Positions 54,340 to 64,000 of a stretch of DNA of 64,000 nt are shown in pieces. Origin of the DNA: Maniola hyperantus (lineage: Eukaryota > Arthropoda > Insecta > Lepidoptera > Nymphalidae); assembly GCF_902806685.2 (NCBI RefSeq), contig NC_048557.2, forward strand, positions 11,293,554 to 11,357,553. The letters are read 5' to 3'. The position numbers and the translations under genes were made by a program. Within the stretch, counting starts at the first letter, position 1. Each line of letters opens with the position of its first letter. A model generated the notes under the pieces. It had not been told where the DNA came from. It saw nothing but the letters and a program-made list of their open reading frames with translations, and made no database searches.

Positions 54340-56602
54340 TATTGTAACTTTTACAGGAGACTAGCTTGTCATCCATGTTGCTGTTCTTAATCATTATGTT
54401 GATACAGCATCTGTAACACAGATTTATTAACTAATTAAAAACCCTTAAACATCATTAAATTGTTTTTTTGTCTTTATAATTAAATCAGATATGAATATTT
54501 TTTTCTCACTCGCCAAACTGGTGGGCCATGTAAAACTAGCTGATGCCCGCGACCCGCGACAGTCTGCGTGGATTTAGGTTTTATAAAACCCGTGGGAACT
54601 CTTTGATATTTCGGCATACAAAGTAGCCTATGTCGCTCTCCAGTCTTTGGCTATTGAAAAGAACACGTCGACCCATACCTAGTTCCGTTGTGATGTGATC
54701 GAAGGACAAAGCAATAAACCAACAAACGTCACTTTCGCATTATTTTATAATAATATGGGTAGGTAGTGATTATAAATAGGTTATCACAATATCCAATCTA
54801 CACGTCTATTCACCTTGCCAACAAACCATAAGCACTAATTATTAAAGATTTCTTTTTCAGACATTTATTTTGTTTGATCCTAAAAGCGAATGCCGAACAT
54901 GCAAAGAACGGTCGAAAGGAAATGAAAAAACCTTTAAGTTTTCAAAGGTTTAGAAGATCATAGAAAAGGATGTACCTATATTAATTAATGGTTTAGATTC
55001 TGGATTCTGTTTCAAACAGTGGTTAGAACTTGGAAATTAAAAAGCACATACACAATTTTATTATTACACATCAATATCAAACATCAAAATCTTTTTATTT
55101 CCGTAGGGCGATTGTCTAAAACCGCATCAATCATTATTACAATCTCAATTGTTCTGATTGGCTGAATTTGTGCGATTCTTGTTGCAACAATGCATTGTAG
55201 CCAATAGTGAGCGAGCATTAACCAATCAGAGATGATTGCGATCTCACAAAGTACTCTGTGACTGACCCCATGAGCCAGTCACCAATTAACCATAGAGTAA
55301 AGTAATATATGCAACCAACTTTTTTTAAACTGGTTTCAAGGTTCTGGGTTCTAGCTTTCTTAAGCCTAAAACAGTCAACCCTCATATAGTGCGAGAAGGA
55401 TATTAAGGGATATTCTGACGCGTGGCGAAAATCGGAACTAACACCACCATCTTGTGAAGTGTCACTCCGGCTCTACACGTTGGCCCCAACACTGTTCGCC
55501 CGTGTGGATCGGGAAATTGCTTGACCAACATTGGGGCCAATGCTAATTTCCCGATCCACACGTTGGGCGAACAGTGTTTTGGGGCCAGCGTTGGGCCCAA
55601 CGTGTGGAGCTGTTCCTTCACATGCGCTGTTGCTATGTAAAAAATCTAAAAGTCACTGTTTATTTACATAATATTAGAGGCATAGGTACCTAGTCATTCA
55701 TTATAAGGTATTGTAGGATTGTAGGTCCCTATATAATTCCATAGTCATACGGTGCCCCCAGACCAGACGCTTGCGGCAAACAGCAATCAACAACTACTGG
55801 AAAATCTATTGAAATAAATAAAAACAACAATAATCTGCAAACAAATAAAATAAAAGTATCTTTGATGCATTTATTTTCTCTAAGAATATAGGTACCAATT
55901 TAAACATTTTCTAAAACTTAATTTATTTACTTAACCGCGCTTTTAAAACAGCCACCAAAGTACTCTGTGATAGCCACAGCCATTACTAAACCTAAACTGT
56001 TAAAAAAAATAACAATTACGGATTGCCAGTGAGAAAAATTCACGATTTACAATTGTCACGGGTAACATTGTAGACAAGTCGAGCCTGGTGAGTTGATACC
56101 AGTTGATACCCGACGGACGTCCAACGCAATGGCTACGAAATTAATAGATTCGAAATCAAAGTATTTGAAGTAAATCCAAGCATGTAGAATTAAAATACAA
56201 AGTTAATTTTAGTATTTATAAAGTTAATTTCATTCCGTAATTTTATTTTCTCTTGTTCGAATGAATTCACTCACTTTATGGTCTTTATTTTTAGCCTATA
56301 AACCACCATAGATAATTCTTGACGTCCGACGCCGCTCTTTCTCCTTTTGCTAAGTTGCCATTGCTGTTGCTAACGCCATTTTTGTTATACACTCGAAGCT
56401 GCATAAGGTGATATTTTTTTACTCATAGGCGATTTACATAAGTGCGAAAGAGAAAGTCGAATAAGATAGTATTACGAAGCTGCAACTGACCCGAATATTT
56501 TCTTCAAAACTTATTTACGACGTTTCTCATTGTCTATGCTGTAGATACGCATCCCGAGCGATACAATACGGTGTTAAGCTTAGTAACAAATGTATAGTAA
56601 AA
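54340..56602. other. Intergenic DNA and 5' region of the HCF gene
   Basis: A short repeat (54535-54760), one M7 arm (55107-55245) and hairpin M15 (55471-55610). 55620-56600 is apparently unique, AT-rich, and should contain the HCF promoter and 5' UTR; no clear core promoter motif could be fixed. Confidence 0.5.
55471..55610. mobile_element. GC-rich hairpin M15
   Basis: 'ctacacgttggccccaacac' with 'gttgggcccaacgtgtgga', and 'gtgtggatcgggaaatt' with 'aatttcccgatccacac'. Several short internal palindromes. Only one copy in the window. Confidence 0.7.
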
Positions 56603-59050
56603 ATGAAGGAAAACGCTGTACTTAAGTGGCAAAAAGTGTACAATCCCAGTGGCCCCCAACCACGTCCCCGCCATGGCCATCGCGCGGTTGCTATTAAAGA
56701 TCTGATGATAGTTTTCGGCGGCGGAAATGAAGGGATCGTTCATGAGCTTCACGTCTTCAACACCACCACTAACCAGTGGTTCGTTCCCGTCACGAAGGGA
56801 GAGGTTCCCCCGGGATGCGCCGCCTACGGCTTCGTGGTCGACGGCACGCGCCTTCTAGTTTTTGGCGGCATGGTAGAGTACGGCAAGTATTCCAACGACC
56901 TGTACGAACTGCAAGCTTCCAGATGGGAGTGGAAACGGTTAAAGCCTTTACCACCCAAGCAGGGCCTGCCGCCGTGTCCTCGGCTCGGGCACAGCTTCAC
57001 ACTCCTGAACGGTAAGGTTTATCTCTTCGGCGGGCTGGCGAACGAGAGCGATGACCCCAAAAACAACATACCGAGATACCTAAACGATTTGTATACTTTG
57101 GAGCTGTACCCGAATTCATCGATGACCGTATGGGACATACCGCTCACCTACGGCCAGTCCCCTCCCCCGCGCGAGTCCCACAGCGGCGTGGCCTACACCG
57201 ACAAGAACACCGGGAAGTCCTCGCTCATCATATACGGAGGCATGAGCGGGTCGCGTCTCGGAGACCTGTGGGTACTGGACGTCGACAGCATGTCGTGGTC
57301 CAAGCCAGAGCTGGGCGGTCCGGCGCCGCTGCCTCGCTCCCTGCACACGGCGACAGTCATCGGGCACCACATGTACGTGTACGGAGGGTGGGTGCCGCTG
57401 GTGCCGGACGAATCTAAACTTGCCACACACGAGAAGGAGTGGAAATGCACCAACACTCTTGCATCGCTTAACTTGGAAACCATGACGTGGGACAGCATCG
57501 CCCTGGACAAGTTCGAAGAGTGCGTGCCGAGGGCACGCGCCGGGCACAGCGCAGTGGCCATTCAGACCCGGCTCTACATCTGGTCCGGGCGGGACGGCTA
57601 TAGGAAAACATGGAACAATCAGATTTGCTGTAAAGATCTGTGGTATCTAGAAGTCGGGGTGCCGCCGCAGGCCGGCCGCGTCGCTTTGGTCCGAGCTGGC
57701 ACCACTTCACTGGAACTGTGCTGGCCGGCCATGAACACGGTCACTACATATCTTCTCCAAGTACAGAAATGTGGGAAAGTTACCCCCGCGCGGTTCCCGG
57801 CCGCCGCCGAGCCGGTGGCAGCGCCTCCGCCCGCGTCGCCCGTCGCCCAGCCCGATGCGGCCAAAGCTTTCGGCTTCACTTCGCCTGTCACTTTAGGACT
57901 GCCTTCCACCCCGACCGACCTGCCCGTGCGACCCGTCGCCGCTATAGCGGCCCCGATCGCCGCTCCGCTCACTTCGACACCCCAGAAGGTAGTATCGGCG
58001 GCGATAAAGGTGCCCAATCAGCCGGCGACCGTCAAAATAAATACCAACACTCCTACGATCAAGCAAACGTACCAGGGCAAGGTGGTCAAGTCCCCGGCTC
58101 CGGGCTCGTCGCAGCAGATCAAGGTGGCGGCCGTGACGCCGCAGGGCGTGACGCGCATCGTGAGCGGCGTGGGCACGCCCAGCACCGTGCGCGTGTCCAC
58201 GGCGCAGTCGTCGCAGCAGATCGTCATCGGCACCGCGGGCGGCACGGTGGGCTCGCCGCGCTTCGTGCAAGTGAAGACCGGCTCCAGCGGCATGCCCGTC
58301 AAGCTCGGCGGCGGCACGCCCGTCAAGCTCGCCGGCAACACGGTCCCGCTTAAGATAGGCGCCGCCAACATCCACGGCAAGATCACGCCCGGCATGCAGA
58401 AGGTCGGCACCCCGCTCAAGCTCGGCCCCGGGAACATGAAGATCGGCACGAGCAACGTGTTGGTGAAGACCGCGGGCGGCATGGCGATCCAGGCGGGCGT
58501 CGCTAACATGCAGACCAAGAGCGGCATGCCCGTCAAACTCGGCGCAGGCAACTTGCCGGTCATCGGCGGCGCCGGCGGGACGATCAAGATCAGCGGCGCG
58601 ATGTCGGGCCAGCAGCCCGTGTACAAGATCGTGACGGCCAAGTCCGGCGAGCAGGTGACGACGTCGGCGGCGGGCGGCGCCGGCACCACCGTGCTGCGAC
58701 AGGCCGGCGGCAACGCAGGCCTCCCCGTCATCATCAAGAAATCGCCGGGCGCGCAGGGCGGCTCGGCGCCGCAGTACGTGACGCTGGTGAAGACGTCGAC
58801 GGGCATGACGGTCGCGACCGTGCCCAAGATGGCCATGGTCCAGAACCGCGCCGCGGTGCCGACTAGCGCCGGGCAGGGCATCGCGCCCGGCGCGACCATC
58901 GTCAAGCTGGTGTCGGCCAACTCGGTGGGCGGCAACAAGATCATCACGCTGCCGTCCAACATGCTGCAGCTGGGCAAGGCGGGCGTGGGCGGCAAGCAAA
59001 CCATCGTCATCACCAAGTCGGCGAGCCAGCAGCAGGGCCAGCCGCAGTGA
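56603..59050 (+). CDS. Hcf: Host cell factor (HCF-1), N-terminal half, single uninterrupted exon
   Basis: 815-codon open frame. HCF is a nuclear scaffold that links transcription factors to chromatin-modifying complexes. Residues ~1-350 form the six-bladed kelch propeller (PRHGHRAVAI, VFGGGNEG, LLVFGGMVEYGKYSNDLYEL, PRLGHSFTLL, LIIYGGMSGSRLGDLWVL, YVYGGWVP, DGYRKTWNNQICCKDLWYLE). Residues ~352-392 match the N-terminal half of the split fibronectin III module (PPQAGRVALVRAGTTSLELC). Residues ~395-815 are low complexity, rich in Gly, Val, Lys, Thr and Gln, with repeated PVKLG units. Full insect HCF proteins are around 1500 residues; the C-terminal module is absent here. The stop overlaps a GTGAGC sequence, so the frame may instead splice onward. 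GC content far exceeds the flanks. Start ATG has an aaaATG context. Confidence 0.92.
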   Translation: MKENAVLKWQKVYNPSGPQPRPRHGHRAVAIKDLMIVFGGGNEGIVHELHVFNTTTNQWFVPVTKGEVPPGCAAYGFVVDGTRLLVFGGMVEYGKYSNDLYELQASRWEWKRLKPLPPKQGLPPCPRLGHSFTLLNGKVYLFGGLANESDDPKNNIPRYLNDLYTLELYPNSSMTVWDIPLTYGQSPPPRESHSGVAYTDKNTGKSSLIIYGGMSGSRLGDLWVLDVDSMSWSKPELGGPAPLPRSLHTATVIGHHMYVYGGWVPLVPDESKLATHEKEWKCTNTLASLNLETMTWDSIALDKFEECVPRARAGHSAVAIQTRLYIWSGRDGYRKTWNNQICCKDLWYLEVGVPPQAGRVALVRAGTTSLELCWPAMNTVTTYLLQVQKCGKVTPARFPAAAEPVAAPPPASPVAQPDAAKAFGFTSPVTLGLPSTPTDLPVRPVAAIAAPIAAPLTSTPQKVVSAAIKVPNQPATVKINTNTPTIKQTYQGKVVKSPAPGSSQQIKVAAVTPQGVTRIVSGVGTPSTVRVSTAQSSQQIVIGTAGGTVGSPRFVQVKTGSSGMPVKLGGGTPVKLAGNTVPLKIGAANIHGKITPGMQKVGTPLKLGPGNMKIGTSNVLVKTAGGMAIQAGVANMQTKSGMPVKLGAGNLPVIGGAGGTIKISGAMSGQQPVYKIVTAKSGEQVTTSAAGGAGTTVLRQAGGNAGLPVIIKKSPGAQGGSAPQYVTLVKTSTGMTVATVPKMAMVQNRAAVPTSAGQGIAPGATIVKLVSANSVGGNKIITLPSNMLQLGKAGVGGKQTIVITKSASQQQGQPQ

Positions 59051-60203
59051 GCCCCGCCCGCGCGCGGCCGGGACGACTGAGGTATCTCTAGATTGTAAAT
59101 TTCTCCGAGAACGCTAGCAGAGTGAGGTGAACGAACTATACTACAATATACTATAGAATATTATAAATAATTTGAGTTTTTGTATGTCGCGGTTCGGTGT
59201 AGCGAATGTTCTCCTGAGAGTTTTATTAACATTATTTACTCTTGTAATTTTATTTTAAAAGTTGTCTGTTCGCACTGAATCCTAACTCGCACTGATCTGT
59301 CTACATTGTTGATACAGCTCAAAATATTCGTTTAGAGCTCAAATGAGGACATGTGTGACCTAGTTTTGGCTAGACTTTGCGGAAGTGCCTGCCGAGCGGC
59401 CCTCCCCGCTGCGAGAGGACCGGACGAGGCGAAGGGAGAAATAGAGTATCACCTGTACACTTAATAATTAGATTTTAAAAGTTGATTCAATTTGAAGTTT
59501 ATTATTTTGTGTTTATAGATTTATTTCTAAATTAGAATATTTTTATATGTAACGGATACGGTAAGGAGTAAATAATAAATTATATCTCATAAACCACGAT
59601 CATGACCAAATGCTGCCACAACTTGGACTGGGCAACGTGTTATTTGTCACTCAACTTAGCACCTCGTCTTCCTTGCACCGGTCTCAAGTTTTCTTTGTGA
59701 AGGTTTACCCTGGACCTTTGGACATACGGCTGAGCAAACTCTGTATGGATAGTAATATATTTATACCTGCTTGTAATGGCTGACACCCACGGGGGAAGCG
59801 CACCAAGTGTTCTACACCCGAGTCTCGGCCATTACAAACATGACTTAGATTTAGTTAAATCACAATATAATATTATATTAAGCACTATTTAAGTTTTGTT
59901 TATGACAAACCCTTGTTGATGTTTACGTGGTGTTTTCTGTTGGCTCTGTGGTGGTATGTATGTTCCAACAATTTTATATGAGACTATGTCATGTCTCGAG
60001 GCTATTTTTGTACTTTTTTTCGCTCCACTGATCCAAATACCTGCCTGATAGGATGACATTCGAAACTGACTATGGTAGACTCCAAGGACCATTCCCATTA
60101 ATAGATTTTCATACTTTGACTTTTGCAACAGATTATGAACACAAAATTATATTAAATCTAGTCTAAAAATAACTAAATATTCCTTTGAATTAGCATTAGC
60201 TTT

Positions 60204-60353
60204 TAGGCTGAGATGTATAGAGCATACTCTGACTTTGCTCAGACTTAAGTTCCCTTAAAACAAGACAGATTTATGTCAGCGATATAACACTGTCTTATTT
60301 CAATAGTTTCTTAGGTCTGAGCAAAGGCAAAGTACACTATAGATTCAGCCTTA
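60204..60353. mobile_element. MITE M11, second copy
   Basis: 'taggctgagatgtatagagc' and 'gctcagacttaag' against 'ctatagattcagcctta'. Confidence 0.75.
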
Positions 60354-61873
60354 GACTAAGTTTGAAATTCTGTATACGATTTTCGGTTTAGTCCTGGAGT
60401 AGATCTTAATGCGAAGGTATAATGTTTTATATGTATATATAAAATTCAAAGTCCTGACTGACTGACTGATATATAATATATCAACGCACAGCCTAAACCG
60501 CTGCTTCTAGAAACATGAAATTTGAGGGTGTGTTCTTTGTAAAGAGTAGGTGTCCATTAAGAAAGCATTCGAAATTCCACCTCTAAGTGGGTAAATGGGG
60601 GTTTGAAGATGTCGCGAGCATAAGCTAGTTTGTGATAAAATTTTCATCAGTCTCATGACAAATTTTCATTAGATGAGTACAATGACTCAAAAATTAAGGA
60701 TGATAATTTTTTGTATAGGAAGGTTGTCAATCATGCGTAAAAGTGTGTGGGCACCCAATAATGGAATTGAAATGATTGAATGAAAATGAATGAAATATGT
60801 ACACCAAAAGATAAATGCACCTAAACTTAATTAGTTTTCAAAGCTCATGTCAAGTATTGAAATAGCTGGGTATGAAAATGATACAATGCTATGGGTTTCC
60901 TACGTACCTAGTTTAAAGATTGTGGAAGGAATAAGTACAATTTAATAATCCAACAGATGGAACCTAGCATGTAAATTATTTGAGTCTTCATTTTATATTT
61001 TTACTACAAATATTGGATATGGAAAAAGAAATTTCAAGCTCTGAAACATGTCTCAAAATGTTTTCAAAAGCTTGTTTTATGGTTGTGGTATACCTATCAT
61101 TGTTTAAAGATTGTATCCAATATTTTTGATAATTATTATTATTCTCTTATTTTATGACAAAAAAATTGTTTTATTAGTGACACTGAAATCATAAATTTTT
61201 CACATCTTTTGATTTTGTCATAGTCAGTTCTGTGCCTATAATAAAATAAGTTTTTTGGCTGAGTTTGGCGAGTGTAAAAAAAGCGAAAGTCTGTAAAAAA
61301 ATAGGCAGTCAGACTTCTGAGTCTCCACACATTTGTCATCTGATTCGACGTTAATTATAAAAATTTAATTTTATGTAATTTACCTATTGTATTAATTAAT
61401 ATTTATTTTATTAGGTACAAGTCGATACCTCAGTTCCAAACTAAAAATTTAGAAACGGGTTATGAAATCATTTTAAAAATATGATAGTTTGTACCTAAAA
61501 GTTTTTATTCCATTTTGAATTCACTTAGACTTATTTCTCTGTGAAGATATAGGGCAATTACAAGAAACCGTTTCTCGTACGCATCTCAAACTGACTTGTT
61601 ACACTTTGGAACCGAGGTATTGAAATATAATATTATGTTGGTTTTCAGTTAAGGTCTTTTAAGGGAGTTGCTTGGTCGAGTAACTTGTGTAAACTCAAAG
61701 GGGTAGTGTGTGTAAACAGGGTTGTCACATCGCCCTCATAGATGGCGTTGGTTGTAGAGTCGGTGCCCTCCCCACGTCACTTGTGTCGGAGCCAGGCTTT
61801 GCTCAGCGCCAAGTCGCTTCTTATGTGGAGCCATTTGGCGCTAGCTATAAGCTTACACATCTTACTCAACCAA

Positions 61874-62083
61874 GTATAGTTCTTGCATTTCACGAAGGCG
61901 AGTGACTCATGCTTGTGTTTAAGTCTTATCGGTATACGTAAGGTACAGTAAATGTGTGCGTTTGCGAGCGCTTGCTCGCGACTGATTGGTCCGACATGCA
62001 CGCACACTTACGCAATGCCCGTGTATACGACGTAACCACAAGTAAAGTTCACTCACCTTCGTGAATTGCAAGAACTGTACTAT
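61874..62083. mobile_element. Inverted-repeat element (MITE M14)
   Basis: tatagttcttgcatttcacg and cgtgaattgcaagaactgta ends, centre 'gcgagcgcttgctcgcg'. A degenerate piece occurs near 53070-53115. Confidence 0.8.
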
Positions 62084-63642
62084 TCGTAATAGACCGAACT
62101 TAAAATGTTTTTATTTTTCATTTTCGTAAAATATGCAATTATTATTTTATCATTGACTAAAAAATCACTATCCATATTTTAAATGCTAGTGTGTTTGTTT
62201 GCTGGTTTATTGGTCTGTCCTTCAATCACGCCGCAACGAAGCAACAGATTGATCTGATTTTTACATGGACATAGTTGAAGACCTGAAGAGTGACATAGGT
62301 TACTTTTTATCCTGGAAAATCAAAGATCTCACGGGATTTATGAGTTAAGTCGCGAGCATCAGCTAGTTACTTAATAAATTATAACGTTTGACTATTTTAT
62401 AAATAAATTGGTTAGTAGTTAGTAGGTACTGAATTAAAGTCGAATTGTTGGTGACAAGTGTGGGAACACCCTTAATATCAATATTATTAGTTAACTATTG
62501 TTCTAATATTAATGTAATTGACATAATATAAAAGAATGCAGAATGTTTTCATTCCACAGTTTAAGTTACATGGTGTAAGTTGAAACAAGTTGGTATTTTT
62601 CACTAGTGAAAAGTTCTGCATTTCATTTTGTAGTAAGTAAATAAGTTTTTAGGTGTAATGTACTGTATAACTAAGTAAGAATATGAACTGTAAATATAAG
62701 TAGATAAATTTAATGTTATAGTTTGTTCATATTACGTTCAATTGCTTGAATAAACGATTTGGATAAAGCGCGACTTTCATTTTGATGTCACAACCATTTA
62801 TAACATTTGCAAAAGTAAGCGCTATTTTATTATAACTGCAATGATATTATGATATATTTTGTCAATTGATTATAATATTTATGTTATAAGTAGGTAGGTA
62901 ATTAGGTACCTACGTAGTATAATACGTAATGCTAAAGTCAAGTTCCCCTTTACTGTTGAGAAAACTTATTTTTTAGAATAACCTATCTTTGTTTATTATG
63001 GGTAAATAGACTTATATTTATAAGTAAAATTTTGGTCTAATGGTAGGTAGGGGCGTTTTCACTATTCTCTATAATATTATTTTCATTAAACGTAATTTTC
63101 TTTTGTTCTCATAATAATTATTTGTCAATGGTTGAACACCATTTTTAAAACAGCGCCATCTAGCGTTGTATGTAGTTACTACGTGATTAATAGGTGCAAA
63201 ATTCACTGAGTGCTATGTGGTGTCTCGTATTAGTTAAAATAAATTGTATTAGATGTCGCAACTCTTCAATGAATGAAATAATTTTTTTCCGTGATTGCCA
63301 TACTTATTATTATTTTATTTTTAACCGACTTCAAAAAAAGGAGGAGTTCTCAATTCGTCGGAATCTTTTTTTTTTTTATGTATGTTCCCCGATTACTCGA
63401 AAACGCCTGGACCGATTTTGAAAATTCTTTTTTTGTTTGAAAGGGTATACTTCAAAGTTGGTCCCATTTCAATTTGGTGAAGATCTGATGAACATCTTCG
63501 AAGATAGATACTGGAACTCCTCAACGGATAAGAGTAAATTGCTCGCGATCAGTTTAATAGCTTAGTAAACAGTAGATTTTTAACCAGTTATAGCATAATT
63601 CCATGGGGCCACTAAAAATTGTGAAATAATTTTTTTTTACAA

Positions 63643-63905
63643 AAAAAATAAAAACCGACTACGTTACACAAACACTAAAAATTGAAAAATAATTTAATTT
63701 AAAACCGAATATACAGCTTTAGCTGCGCGTATCGTCTAGACTTCATATTTTTGTGGGACTCCACAATGGCACCTCATTGGCACCGACCCCAAAAAGTATT
63801 ATTATGGAACTATATTAACTCTTGTATACATAATATATTCGGTAATAAATTAAATTCTTTTTCAAGTTTTAGTGTTTGTGTAACGAAGTCGGTTTTTATT
63901 TTTAT
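63643..63905. mobile_element. Inverted-repeat element (MITE M16) at the right edge
   Basis: 'aaaaccgactacgttacaca' with 'tgtgtaacgaagtcggtttt', then aaacactaaaaattgaaa with its complement. A half copy is at 9405-9525. 63320-63560 carries another common repeat starting 'aaccgacttcaaaaaaagga'. Confidence 0.8.
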
Positions 63906-64000
63906 ATGGTAGATATTTAGTATTTACCAAGCTTTGCCCTTAGTTGTGCGAATAACAATTCGTGTCAATCTGTCTTGGGTTCGAGACTCGAGCGTGCTCG

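Larger units (their letters stand above)
59051..64000. other. 3' flank of HCF: putative long 3' UTR or intron, then repeats
   Basis: 59051-60200 is almost free of repeats and looks like 3' UTR or intron. AATAAA occurs near 59565 and 62748. Repeats: M11 (60204-60353), a short repeat (60445-60635), M14 (61874-62083), a short repeat (62165-62370) and M16 at the right edge. I searched all frames by eye for the HCF C-terminal fibronectin module and did not find it. Confidence 0.6.

Noticed and set aside
57116..59016. Long antisense and shifted frames over HCF (up to 368 codons)
   Set aside because: High GC content suppresses stop codons; compositions are Arg/Ala/His- or Pro/Val-rich with no family motif, while the sense frame has kelch repeats throughout.

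Overview
The window is nuclear DNA of a moth or butterfly (Lepidoptera); I cannot name the species. The evidence is AT-rich DNA packed with short retroposons of lepidopteran type (tRNA-headed SINEs and the repeat carrying 'cgcgacttcgtccgcgtgg'), small inverted-repeat transposons, 3' scraps of RTE-, Jockey- and CR1-like LINEs, and insect genes with short exons and GT-AG introns. There is no bacterial, viral or CRISPR content. Repeats fill most introns and intergenic DNA.

Five protein-coding genes can be supported. (1) Minus strand, 237-5940: the first two coding exons of a neuropeptide G-protein-coupled receptor of the CAPA/pyrokinin/neuromedin-U type, which runs off the left edge. (2-4) Three paralogous secreted serine proteases of the gastrulation-defective (gd) type: gene A (14028-22164, minus, 8 exons, 433 aa), gene B (29160-38173, minus, 9 exons, 454 aa) and gene C (46591-54102, plus, 9 exons, 439 aa). 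I assembled them by hand from short exons. Every junction is GT-AG, each sum is an exact multiple of three, and exon sizes and phases match between copies (174, 196, 110, 168, 41 and 183 nt recur). A and B lie head to tail; C is inverted, so B and C are divergent. All keep His, Asp and Ser, and none has Arg or Lys before the start of the protease domain. A has lost an intron together with about 17 codons. C has lost two conserved cysteines and has altered sequence around the active serine. (5) Plus strand, 56603-59050: an uninterrupted 815-codon reading frame for the N-terminal half of host cell factor (HCF-1): six kelch repeats, half a fibronectin III module and a long low-complexity tail. 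The C-terminal half is not in the window.

Layout: 1-5.9 kb receptor exons separated by a repeat-filled 5.3 kb intron; 6-14 kb intergenic with a Jockey-like LINE fragment; 14-22 kb gene A; 22-29 kb intergenic; 29-38 kb gene B; 38-46.6 kb intergenic with a 512-bp palindrome; 46.6-54.1 kb gene C; 56.6-59.1 kb HCF; 59-64 kb 3' flank. In family terms, gd-type proteases act outside the cell at or near the head of serine-protease cascades (embryonic dorsoventral patterning in flies); the role of these three copies is unknown. I found no convincing new multi-gene system. The most unusual items are the divergent gene C, the decayed exon duplications inside gene A, the HCF half-gene, the large near-identical palindrome and a small intronic hairpin.
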